DNA of 63,742 bases from Bacillota bacterium (lineage in GTDB: Bacteria > Bacillota > Clostridia > Eubacteriales > Eubacteriaceae). The stretch spans positions 1 to 63,742 of the forward strand of contig JAHIQT010000104.1 of assembly GCA_018903255.1 (NCBI GenBank), read 5' to 3'. A model generated the notes under the pieces. That model had not been told where the DNA came from and searched no databases. It saw only the letters and a list, made by a program, of their open reading frames with translations. This document shows, piece by piece, positions 45,522 to 53,139 of this stretch (positions are counted from its first letter, which is position 1; each line of letters opens with the position of its first letter). A program made the translations under genes and the position numbers.

Positions 45522-46157
45522 ATGGAAATTCTAAAAAAGATAACCGAAACCCTCTATGATGGCGATGAATTTGCCATGCCGGAACTTGTTAAGGAAGCCA
45601 TAAAAGCAGGTGCAAGCCCGCAGCAGGTGCTCGATGCGATGATGGACGGCATGGCCATTGTCGGAGATGAGTTCAGCCGCGATGAGTTATACATACCAGA
45701 AGTGCTGTGCTCTTGTCACGCCATGATGGAAGGATCAAAAATTCTAAAGCCACTATTAACAGATAGCGATGCCAAAGCTCTGGGAACTGTTATTCTTGGC
45801 AGTGTTCAGGGCGATATGCATGACATTGGCAAGAATTTAGTCGGAATGATGTTAGAAGGCCGGGGCTTAAAAGTCATTGACATCGGTATTGATGTACCTG
45901 CTGAAAAATTTGTTGAAGCAGCTATAAAACACCAGGCCGATATTGTCGCCTGTTCAATTTTGCTCACCACCACCATGCCAGAGACACCCAAGGTGGTCAA
46001 GGCTTTTGTCGATGCCGGGATCCGCGATCAGGTAAAAATTATGATTGGCGGGGCACCAATTACCCAGGAATTCTGTGACCGGATGGGCTGTGATGCTTAT
46101 GCTAAGGATGCCGGAGCAGCTGCCGCAATGGCGGTAGCCCTGGTCAGTAAAGCATGA
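45522..46157 (+). CDS. Corrinoid protein (methyltransferase partner)
   Basis: A 211-residue B12-binding methyl carrier. Residues 1-85 form the helical cap domain (MDGMAIVGDEFSRDELYIPEVL). Residues 88-211 form the Rossmann-like cobalamin domain with GDMHDIGKNLV, where His100 is the lower axial Co ligand, and TTTMPETPKVVK and MIGGAPIT further on. Start at ATG 45522 after GGGAG; the open frame extends back into the methyltransferase gene but without a ribosome site. Length and motifs match MtaC/MttC/MtvC-type proteins. No second methyltransferase or reductive activator is encoded nearby, so those functions must be supplied from elsewhere. Confidence 0.94.
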   Translation: MEILKKITETLYDGDEFAMPELVKEAIKAGASPQQVLDAMMDGMAIVGDEFSRDELYIPEVLCSCHAMMEGSKILKPLLTDSDAKALGTVILGSVQGDMHDIGKNLVGMMLEGRGLKVIDIGIDVPAEKFVEAAIKHQADIVACSILLTTTMPETPKVVKAFVDAGIRDQVKIMIGGAPITQEFCDRMGCDAYAKDAGAAAAMAVALVSKA

Positions 46158-46257
46158 AATTTTATACCTTGAAATATCGTGCTCTAAAAATATCATAATA
46201 AACATTTTTGATTAAAAAGACAAGAACAGCTTGAACAGCTTTAAACTCAATAATAAG

Positions 46258-46297
46258 AAGGCAGCTAATCGATTTCTGATTGGCTGCCTTATATTTT
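46258..46297. terminator. Terminator between the corrinoid gene and convergent dhaK copy 2
   Basis: AAGGCAGC(T)AATC / GATT-GGCTGCCTT stem, loop GATTTCT, then TATATTTT. Both strands have suitable flanks. Confidence 0.8.
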
Positions 46298-46351
46298 GGA
46301 TAAAAGTATAGTTGACAAGGAAGGCCTTAAAAAGCATGCAAATACATATTT

Positions 46352-47350
46352 TTATCGTACCAGATAGGGCGTTCGGGCTGGCGCATTCCAATAACAGAGG
46401 GTCTGATTATTCATGCGGGCAAAAAACAATTGAAAGCCGGCTTGTTCCTGAACGGTCAAAACTTCTTCAACCCAATTTGCGACAATCTTGATACCTTTGT
46501 CATTTAAATATTTGTGAACACATCTAAAAATGATCAGCATCTCCATGATGGTGGTGGAGCCGGTGCCATTGACAATCACCATGATTTCCTCACCGGCACA
46601 AAGATTTAGATCAGCAATCAGCAAATCTGTCATCAGGATGGCCGTTTCATCCGCATTCTTCATTTTTTGACGGTCACCGCCGCCTTCACCATGCTGACCC
46701 ATACCAATTTCCATTTCATCAAAACCAAGTACCCAAAAAGCCGAGCCGTTTTGGGGATGGGTTGCCGTTTTGGAGGCCACCGCAATGGTTGCCATATTAT
46801 CAGCAAAGTCCTGGGCAATGGCAGTGACTTCGCAAAGCGATTTTCCCTGGGCGGCAGCAGCACCGACAATTTTGTACAGTGGGACACATCCCACCAGGCC
46901 GCGCCGTCGTTCTGCCGCAGAACGGGGTGCAAAGGCAACGTCCTCACGGATAACAACCATCGAAACCGCAATTCCGGCACGACGGGCTTCTGCGACGGTT
47001 CTGGTGCCGGCCATCATATCACTGGCGTGGTTTAAGACAATTAGAACAACACCCTTACCCTTATCAGCAAGCCGAAGCGCTTCAAAGACTGCCTTATAGC
47101 TTGGCGCTGCAAAAATATCACCAACCACCGCAACATCAATCATCCCATCACCAACAAATCCTTCGCAGGCGGGTTCATGACCAGATCCACCCAAGGTCAC
47201 GATGGTGACGCGGTTAGCGTTATGAAGGCCTTTGCTGACGACAAGATTATTGGGTCTGACCTCAAGAATAAATGGATTGGCAAGAGCCAGCCCTTCTAGT
47301 AACTCAGAGGTGATGTTTTCCGGTTTATTAATGAATTTTCTTAGATTCAT
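46352..47350 (-). CDS. Dihydroxyacetone kinase subunit DhaK-like (copy 2)
   Basis: A 332-residue paralogue of the protein at 38014-39012, colinear along its whole length. His58, Asp111 and His220 are all kept (GGSGHEPACEG, NHASDMMAGT, GMGQHGEGG), so it should bind a carbonyl substrate. There is no dhaL beside it, so it must share the DhaL at 39416-40042 or one elsewhere, or act as a binding or sensing protein. DhaK-DhaL complexes also regulate transcription in some bacteria. It is transcribed alone, divergent from the LytTR regulator, with three 21-bp repeats in the shared upstream region. Start ATG 47350 follows AAAGGAA. Confidence 0.9.
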   Translation of the reverse strand: MNLRKFINKPENITSELLEGLALANPFILEVRPNNLVVSKGLHNANRVTIVTLGGSGHEPACEGFVGDGMIDVAVVGDIFAAPSYKAVFEALRLADKGKGVVLIVLNHASDMMAGTRTVAEARRAGIAVSMVVIREDVAFAPRSAAERRRGLVGCVPLYKIVGAAAAQGKSLCEVTAIAQDFADNMATIAVASKTATHPQNGSAFWVLGFDEMEIGMGQHGEGGGDRQKMKNADETAILMTDLLIADLNLCAGEEIMVIVNGTGSTTIMEMLIIFRCVHKYLNDKGIKIVANWVEEVLTVQEQAGFQLFFARMNNQTLCYWNAPARTPYLVR

Positions 47351-47416
47351 GGCAGGGTTCCTTTTTATTTCATAGTTTGTTTCATCGGTTATTCTATGAT
47401 TAATACTAGCAAAAAT

Positions 47417-47478
47417 TTGTCATTAAAACAATCATGGTGTCACGAAAACAATGTTTAGTGTCACCAAAAATCATGTTA
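47417..47478. promoter_or_regulatory. Three tandem 21-bp repeats (candidate LytTR binding sites)
   Basis: Repeats start at 47417, 47437 and 47458. Units 2 and 3 begin GTGTCAC(G/C)AAAA; unit 1 begins TTGTCATTAAAA. Each has a second conserved part near AAT(C/G). The 20-21-bp period equals two helical turns, like the direct repeats bound by LytTR proteins. The block lies upstream of the LytTR regulator promoter and also upstream of divergent dhaK copy 2. Confidence 0.65.
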
Positions 47479-47501
47479 AAAGGATAAATGAGAGTAAATG
47501 A

Positions 47502-47530
47502 TTGTAACAGCGACTGAGATACGTTATAAT
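47502..47530 (+). promoter_or_regulatory. Promoter of the LytTR two-component pair
   Basis: TTGTAA at 47502-47507, 17-bp spacer, TATAAT at 47525-47530. The three 21-bp repeats end 23 bp upstream, in an activator-like position. Confidence 0.75.
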
Positions 47531-47576
47531 TATTTAATTGTTAAGTATAGTTTTAACTGGAATAATAGGTGAAAAG

Positions 47577-48290
47577 ATGTTAAAAATAGCGGTCTGCGAA
47601 GACGAGGAACAACATAGAAGAATATTGGTTGACTTGATTAGTCGTTATCCATTTAAAAGCGACTATTGTTTAACTACCTTTTCGTTTGGTTATGAACTCG
47701 TTGCAGCGATTAACAATCGTCGAGATTTTGATGTTATTTTTCTAGATATGCGATTAGATCAGGAAGATGGCATTGATATTGCAAATGAAATCAGAAAAAC
47801 TGGTAATACCGCCCGAATTATCATTACAACATCCTTAATAGAGTATGCAGTACTGGGTTATTCCGTTAATGCCAGTGATTTTTTATTAAAACCATTTCCT
47901 GAAGATAAATTGTTTCAGGTTTTAGAAAAGCTCGAAAATGGCATCAGTCAGTCACGATCCAAGGTTCATGAGATCGATTATAATGATGAAAAAATACTAC
48001 TTAGAAGTGATGAGATCTTATATTTTGAGAGTCTCGGCAGAAAAATAAAGGTCGTCACCTTTGAGGCTGAATACACCTATAACTACACCATCTCGGCGCT
48101 GGAAAAGGAACTCGATCCAGTCCGCTTTGTTTTATGTCATCGCTCTTATATTGTTAATCTAAAAAATGTAAAAAGTATCAAGACAAGAATGGCAGTATTA
48201 AAAAATGGTGTCATGCTGCCCATCAGTCCTAAAAGGAATCAAAGGGTTTATGATGCTTTTACTCGTTATATGGCAGGAACGATCGAATGA
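47577..48290 (+). CDS. LytTR-family response regulator
   Basis: A 237-residue regulator of the AgrA/LytR type. The receiver domain has VCEDEEQHR, phospho-acceptor Asp57 in VIFLDMRLDQEDG and the conserved Lys in FLLKPF. The C-terminal LytTR DNA-binding domain (about 137-237) includes ILYFESLGRKIKV, FVLCHRSYIVNL and MLPISPKRNQRV. Start at ATG 47577 after AGGTGA; the open frame runs back to 47538 without support. The kinase gene overlaps its end by 4 bp. Probable targets are the three repeats upstream and hence dhaK copy 2. Confidence 0.9.
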   Translation: MLKIAVCEDEEQHRRILVDLISRYPFKSDYCLTTFSFGYELVAAINNRRDFDVIFLDMRLDQEDGIDIANEIRKTGNTARIIITTSLIEYAVLGYSVNASDFLLKPFPEDKLFQVLEKLENGISQSRSKVHEIDYNDEKILLRSDEILYFESLGRKIKVVTFEAEYTYNYTISALEKELDPVRFVLCHRSYIVNLKNVKSIKTRMAVLKNGVMLPISPKRNQRVYDAFTRYMAGTIE

Positions 48291-49147
48291 AAAGGTCATC
48301 AAAGATTCGCAATATTGTCCTTTTTAGCATTCCCCTTATCAGTTTGATTGTCGGCTTAAACCTGTATTACATCGATGTCTACGTCGAAGGCAGGCATCTG
48401 GTCGGCTTCGTATCCTTGGCTGCGTTGGTCTATATCAATGTGGTTATTTTTGCAATCTTAAAAGTATGGGATCATGAAAGCAAGAAGATAAGCGAATACA
48501 AGACTGTCAATATTCAGCTCGAACTGCAACAAAAACACTATAAAGAAATGCTCGAAAAAAATTATGAGGTGAGAGGCTTATGGCATGATATGAACAACCA
48601 TATCATTACCATGCAATATTTAATCAAAAACCAGGCCAGTGACGAAATCGAGGTTTATTTACAACAATTTCATGAGTTGCTCCAGAATGCGGTGGATCAT
48701 AATCGCTCTGGAAATTATGTTGTGGATGCGCTGCTGAATTATAAAATTAAGGTTGCGTCAGATAATCAGATAAACTTTGTCCATTATATTGCTATTCCGG
48801 AAAAACTTAAAATGAACAGCATTGACCTGTCAATTATTCTGGGTAATGTTTTAGACAATGCCATCGAGGGATGTCTGCGTGATTCGCGTCAACATCAGGA
48901 AAAAATAATTAAGTTTAATATGTACTACAAGCGCGAAAGCCTGCTGATTGATATTGAAAACACCATTGATGTAAAGACAATCCAAAAAGCGGGAAACAAC
49001 ATGGTCAGCAGCAAGCGGATTGATGGTGATCAAAACGGCTATGGGATTTCAAATGTTAAACAAGTTTTAAAGAGATATGAAGGAAACATGGTTACTCAAA
49101 TCCTTGAAGATCGCTTTAAATGCACCATTCTGATACCCTTGGATTAG
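48287..49147 (+). CDS. GHKL-type sensor histidine kinase with minimal membrane sensor
   Basis: A 286-residue AgrC/CitS-like kinase. Two membrane helices (about 8-30 and 38-61) are joined by a loop of only about eight residues, so there is no extracellular sensing domain. A coiled coil follows (62-95), then the phospho-accepting His100 in RGLWHDMNNH. The ATPase N-box is NVLDNAIEG (187-195) and the G-box is GYGISNV near 253. Most relatives have five to seven helices, so this is a reduced sensor. It starts 4 bp inside the response-regulator gene and surely acts with it. The signal may be membrane-borne, or cytosolic through a partner such as DhaK copy 2. Confidence 0.88.
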   Translation: MKRSSKIRNIVLFSIPLISLIVGLNLYYIDVYVEGRHLVGFVSLAALVYINVVIFAILKVWDHESKKISEYKTVNIQLELQQKHYKEMLEKNYEVRGLWHDMNNHIITMQYLIKNQASDEIEVYLQQFHELLQNAVDHNRSGNYVVDALLNYKIKVASDNQINFVHYIAIPEKLKMNSIDLSIILGNVLDNAIEGCLRDSRQHQEKIIKFNMYYKRESLLIDIENTIDVKTIQKAGNNMVSSKRIDGDQNGYGISNVKQVLKRYEGNMVTQILEDRFKCTILIPLD

Positions 49148-49150
49148 CTT

Positions 49151-49167
49151 GAATCGAGAACCGATTC
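49151..49167. repeat. Small inverted repeat after the sensor kinase gene
   Basis: GAATCG / CGATTC arms, loop AGAAC, immediately after the kinase stop and just upstream of the second SorC promoter. No T tract; operator or weak processing site. Confidence 0.35.
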
Positions 49168-49170
49168 AAA

Positions 49171-49199
49171 TTGACAAAAGCTGATCAATGCGATATATT
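49171..49199 (+). promoter_or_regulatory. Promoter of the second SorC-type regulator
   Basis: TTGACA at 49171-49176, 17-bp spacer, TATATT at 49194-49199: the same boxes and spacing as the promoter of copy 1. Confidence 0.8.
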
Positions 49200-49235
49200 A
49201 TATCTGCATTTACATAGTCAAGGTGAGGTAATTTG

Positions 49236-50168
49236 TTGAAAGAAAAAGAATTGTACCGTTTAATACATGTTTCGCAGTTATATTATGAGCAAAATAAAAC
49301 CCAGTCCGAAATTGCTAAAGAGTTAGATATATCTCGTCCCGCGGTCAGTTATCTGTTAAATAAGGCCAGAAAAGCGGGGATTGTGAAAATAGATGTGCTT
49401 TCCTATCATCGTACAATCAGAGGGATCAGGCATGAATTGTGCCACCGCTTTAACCTGCAAAGCTGTCGTGTCGTCACCTTGCCAGATGATCTATATCAAA
49501 TTGGCGCGGATGTGCTGCTCGAATTTTTGCCAAAGACCAAGATTCTTGGTTTGGGTTGGGGTTATAATATCGATAAGATTATTGCTAAAATTTCTCCTCA
49601 ATATCTGGTTGAGAACAATAGTGGCATTATTTGTCCGCTAATTGGTGCCACAACCGCGCCGCAGCGGGGTTACAACCCGGATGATTTGGTGAAGGAGCTG
49701 GCGCTAAGAACAAATCGGCAAGGACTATTTCTCAATTGTCCGGCGATTCCCGCTACCGCGGAAGAACATGCCGAGGTGATAGCTTCTGATGATTATCTGT
49801 GCATTGAAGAGTATTGGAGAAAAACAACAACGGCATTGATAACCCTGGGTAGTTATCCCTCAGTGCCAGATCATGCTTCGGCAATGCGCTTTGGCAGAAA
49901 GCTAATAGAAGAAAAGGCGGTTGGCTGCTTGCTGACCTATTTCTTTAATCCTCAGGGGGAATTGATTGATAGCGAGGATGACTATGCCATCCAGATTCCC
50001 TTAGAACTATTAGCCCGGGTTAGAGATGTGATCGGATTTGTACCTCAGGAAGCCAACGTTGATTCAATTATTAGTGGTTTGAAAAGCGGTTATTTCAAAC
50101 ATCTGATTATTACCGAAACGCTGGCAAGTCAAATAATTAAACAGCTCGATAGCGAGCAAGCTGTCTAG
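49236..50168 (+). CDS. SorC/LsrR-family transcriptional regulator (copy 2)
   Basis: A 310-residue paralogue of the regulator at 40247-41170, alignable end to end (HTH KTQSEIAKELDISRPAVSYLLNKARKAGIV, GLGWGYNIDK, VPDHASAMRFGRKLIEEKAVG). TTG codons occur at 49233 and 49236; the second is chosen because it gives MKEKELYRLI, matching MKAKELLRLI of copy 1, and sits about 8 nt after AGGTGAGG. Likely senses a phosphorylated ligand made by the nearby kinases. A strong terminator follows, closing the island. Confidence 0.9.
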   Translation: MKEKELYRLIHVSQLYYEQNKTQSEIAKELDISRPAVSYLLNKARKAGIVKIDVLSYHRTIRGIRHELCHRFNLQSCRVVTLPDDLYQIGADVLLEFLPKTKILGLGWGYNIDKIIAKISPQYLVENNSGIICPLIGATTAPQRGYNPDDLVKELALRTNRQGLFLNCPAIPATAEEHAEVIASDDYLCIEEYWRKTTTALITLGSYPSVPDHASAMRFGRKLIEEKAVGCLLTYFFNPQGELIDSEDDYAIQIPLELLARVRDVIGFVPQEANVDSIISGLKSGYFKHLIITETLASQIIKQLDSEQAV

Positions 50169-50188
50169 AAGCTGTTTATAGTTGCAAA

Positions 50189-50224
50189 AAAAACGTCGAA
50201 TCATATTATGATTCGACGTTTTTA
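50189..50224. terminator. Strong terminator after SorC copy 2
   Basis: Perfect 14-bp stem AAACGTCGAATCAT / ATGATTCGACGTTT with a 3-nt loop, A and T tracts on the two sides. Confidence 0.92.
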
Positions 50225-50320
50225 AGTTGTTGTTTTTTTGCGAGATCTCTGATGTTGAAAAATAGCAGCTATTTAAGCTGGTCAACCGAAGCGATGGTCG
50301 TCTAAAGGTGTAAGTTGCGC

Positions 50321-52246
50321 TTACCAGCTACCACCACCACCACCACCACCGCCGCCGCCGGAGAAACCGCCGCCACCGGAGAAGCCACCGCCACCAAATC
50401 CGTCAGAACCGGAGTGGGGCGGAACAATCATCGATGAAGAGATGTTGTTCATGCTGCGGGTTAAACTAGAGACAAACAAGAGTGAGGTAAAGTTGTTGCC
50501 ATAGCTTGAGCCATAATACCAGCTGGGCTGTTCAAGGGCAATCGACTCAAAATTTTTGGCCCACTTATCGGTAACCCCTAAAACATAAGCATAGGGCAGG
50601 ATATTATAAAAATACTGGGGGTTTTCATTGACCAAAGCAAGAATCCGATCTTTTTCAGCTTTTTCAATAAAATTCTTAAAGCCCAGCACCTGTCCCAGCC
50701 AAAGACGTCCGGTTTCGGTACGTTTCGTGGCTATGATCTGGAAGAATCCGATACCATAGGTGGTCAGTAGCGCCAGTATCAAGGGCAGGGGCGAGGGATC
50801 ATCTAATATCAAGCCGACAACCGTCAGTACCAGTGCTGAAACGATCCCCAGAATGATGCCGGTAATCAGCCGCATGACTGTTTTTTTACGGGCGATACCC
50901 TTGCGATTTCTAATCGCCCGGCTGATCCGATTGGCAGAGAAGACTGTCGGGGCAATTCCAAATACGGCAGTGATACCCAGAAAGAACAAACCTTCAAATA
51001 AAGAGGTCATGGCACCGATCCGGTAGTTACCGTTGATGGCATAGGCCAAAAGTGGTAGGGTCATCAAAATGCTGATAAAAACCAGACCAGCCTTAGATGA
51101 TTTTGTAAAAATCTGATTTTCGGGAATATCGAAATACCCTTTAATCTGACTCTTAGTAGCAACAATGGTATCATAGAAACTTTCCGGCACACTTGCGGTT
51201 GAAAAGCTATCTCGATGATCAAATAGATTGACAAACAGGGTGTGTTCAAAATCTTCTGCTGAGTCGGGTAGATTCTTGACTTTATGAAAGATGAACTTCT
51301 TTTTACTGACTTCTTCAATGGTCATGTAGCCTTTATCTGCCCAATACATCAGCAGTGATAAAACCTCAGGGTTGTCAAGTGAACCATTGACAATAAAACC
51401 AATTTGCGAGGGCGTAAAATTTTGGGGTGGATAAAATTCAACCGTTTCGACCGGTTTTTTATCGCGTCCGGTAAAGAACCAGATCAGCGCACCACCCAGT
51501 AATGAGAGAATGAAGGTGGCGTACATAAAGGGTTCCAATTCATTGCCGGTAAAAGCGCCGACAAAATAACCTTCCGGTAGATTGATTTTAAGTGTGACGC
51601 CCTGATAGTTAGAAAGGGGCTGTTTCAGTGTTCCTTCAATAGTGTTTCCTGTGACTGTGAAGTCAACAGCATCGGTGATGGTACTGCCGTACCCACCGGT
51701 GATAAACTCCACCTGGTTTGCGTCGAAGGGTTTGGGCATGGTAATTTTAAAACTGGCGTTTTCGATAGTGGTATCCCAGTTTTGCGGAATAATATTAAAA
51801 TAGACATCATCCATACTGTCGATTTTATCATCGCCAGGATTCCAGACATATGAAATCGGATAGGTTTGGGTGCCGCTGACATAGACATCGGCGTCACCGA
51901 TTTTAATCATGACATTGTTGTTTTCATATGAGGTTTCAAAATTGAAGTTGTCAACATTAATTTTGGTGAGCCGGGCAGTGTAGGGAGTTTCGACTGGCTG
52001 TCCGTTAATTTCCCGGTAAAAACTGCCTTTGTAGGGAATGTAGCGAAAGATCCCGCGGCGTGGTTCAGAAAAGGTGACGGTGATGTTTTCCTGAACTTGA
52101 TAGGCATGATTCTCCTGAACGTCAATAATGACATCGTACTGATTGATATCAAAATATTCCTGGGCAAAAGCGTTTACAGGGAAAATAATTCCGCTCAGCA
52201 GCAGGCCAAGCAGGCCAAGCAGGATCGGGGTGCTTTGCTTTTTCAC
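50321..52246 (-). CDS. DUF2207 membrane protein with glycine-rich tail
   Basis: A 641-residue membrane protein. The signal peptide ends near VNAFA, followed by an extracytoplasmic DUF2207 domain (about 28-230, with INQYDVIIDVQENHAYQVQENITVTF). A membrane helix lies near 245-262, a cytosolic region follows, and four more helices fall between about 395 and 510. The C-terminus is almost pure glycine and serine. Start chosen at GTG 52246: GGAGG lies eight bases before it, while the upstream ATG at 52261 overlaps that site. The LemA gene lies directly upstream; the DUF2207-LemA pair is widespread but of unknown function, perhaps envelope stress. Confidence 0.85.
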   Translation of the reverse strand: MKKQSTPILLGLLGLLLSGIIFPVNAFAQEYFDINQYDVIIDVQENHAYQVQENITVTFSEPRRGIFRYIPYKGSFYREINGQPVETPYTARLTKINVDNFNFETSYENNNVMIKIGDADVYVSGTQTYPISYVWNPGDDKIDSMDDVYFNIIPQNWDTTIENASFKITMPKPFDANQVEFITGGYGSTITDAVDFTVTGNTIEGTLKQPLSNYQGVTLKINLPEGYFVGAFTGNELEPFMYATFILSLLGGALIWFFTGRDKKPVETVEFYPPQNFTPSQIGFIVNGSLDNPEVLSLLMYWADKGYMTIEEVSKKKFIFHKVKNLPDSAEDFEHTLFVNLFDHRDSFSTASVPESFYDTIVATKSQIKGYFDIPENQIFTKSSKAGLVFISILMTLPLLAYAINGNYRIGAMTSLFEGLFFLGITAVFGIAPTVFSANRISRAIRNRKGIARKKTVMRLITGIILGIVSALVLTVVGLILDDPSPLPLILALLTTYGIGFFQIIATKRTETGRLWLGQVLGFKNFIEKAEKDRILALVNENPQYFYNILPYAYVLGVTDKWAKNFESIALEQPSWYYGSSYGNNFTSLLFVSSLTRSMNNISSSMIVPPHSGSDGFGGGGFSGGGGFSGGGGGGGGGGSW

Positions 52247-52339
52247 ATGGTTTACCTCCATAAATTTGTAACTGACGGCATCAAATAAATGCCGCCAGTT
52301 TTGTTGTTATCGCTTTTTCTGATTGGTTTACGGTAACGA

Positions 52340-52897
52340 TTAGTTAAATTTAACCTGAACGTTTTCGCGTTCTGCGGCAGAGCCAACCTCAAAGAAGGGT
52401 TGCTTTTTAAAGCCGAAGATACTGGCAATCAGATTGCTGGGGAAGGATTCAACCTTCGTGTTCATGGTGCGGACAACCGCATTATAATACTTACGGGAGT
52501 TGGCAATTTCGTCTTCTAACATTTTTAGCTGTTGTTGTAAATCCAGAAAATTTGTATTGGCCTGGAGTTGGGGATAGGCTTCAGCCACCGCAAAAAGGCT
52601 TTTCAGGGTGCCGGATAAAGCATTTTCATTGGCGATTTTTTCATCAATGCTGGTGGAATTCATGGCCGCCGTTCGAGCCGCTGTTACCTTAGTAAAGGTT
52701 TCCGATTCATGGCTGGCATAACCTTTGACGGTTTCAACCAAGTTGGGAATCAGATCGTATCGCTTCTTAAGATAAACATCCATAGTCGAAAAAGCCTCTT
52801 CAACCTGATTCTTAATACTGACAAAGCTATTTCGAGATAAGATAAGCCACAGGCCGATAATCACAATTAGACCGAGTATAACTAGAATAGCAATCAT
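52340..52897 (-). CDS. lemA: LemA family protein
   Basis: A 185-residue protein with an N-terminal membrane anchor (residues 2-18) and a long helical bundle. The segment RNSFVSIKNQVEEAFSTMDVYLKKRYDLIPNLVETVKGYA is the LemA signature, and FPSNLIASIFGFKKQPFFE closes the domain. Function is unknown across the family. ATG follows AGGAGG. First gene of a two-gene operon with the DUF2207 protein. Confidence 0.94.
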   Translation of the reverse strand: MIAILVILGLIVIIGLWLILSRNSFVSIKNQVEEAFSTMDVYLKKRYDLIPNLVETVKGYASHESETFTKVTAARTAAMNSTSIDEKIANENALSGTLKSLFAVAEAYPQLQANTNFLDLQQQLKMLEDEIANSRKYYNAVVRTMNTKVESFPSNLIASIFGFKKQPFFEVGSAAERENVQVKFN

Positions 52898-52933
52898 TTT
52901 TTATAATCCTCCTTAAACAATTTTACTGCTAAT

Positions 52934-52962
52934 ATTATATCACGTCCCCATTCAGGTCACAA
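52934..52962 (-). promoter_or_regulatory. lemA promoter
   Basis: Minus strand TTGTGA (52962-52957), 17-bp spacer, TATAAT (52939-52934). Confidence 0.7.
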
Positions 52963-53052
52963 TAAAATTAAGGGATACTTTTAAAAGGGTAGCAAACAGA
53001 CAAATATTATCAGCGTTAAGCAATTTAATCCAGCTAAGAGTAATATTTTGTC

Positions 53053-53081
53053 TTGTTGGATGGATGCTTCTATATTATAAT
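53053..53081 (+). promoter_or_regulatory. Promoter of the HAD phosphatase gene
   Basis: TTGTTG at 53053-53058, 17-bp spacer, TATAAT at 53076-53081. Confidence 0.6.
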
Positions 53082-53139
53082 TAATAAAAAAAAGATCTTG
53101 GCAATTGCGCTTAGATAAAGTTGTGCCAAAGGAGAAATA

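Noticed and set aside
47417-47478. CRISPR array
   Set aside because: Three contiguous 21-bp imperfect repeats have no spacers, and no cas genes are near.
50321-50420. Possible frameshift or low-complexity assembly error at the glycine-rich tail
   Set aside because: Glycine-rich C-termini are usual in DUF2207 proteins and the frame ends cleanly; no evidence of an error.
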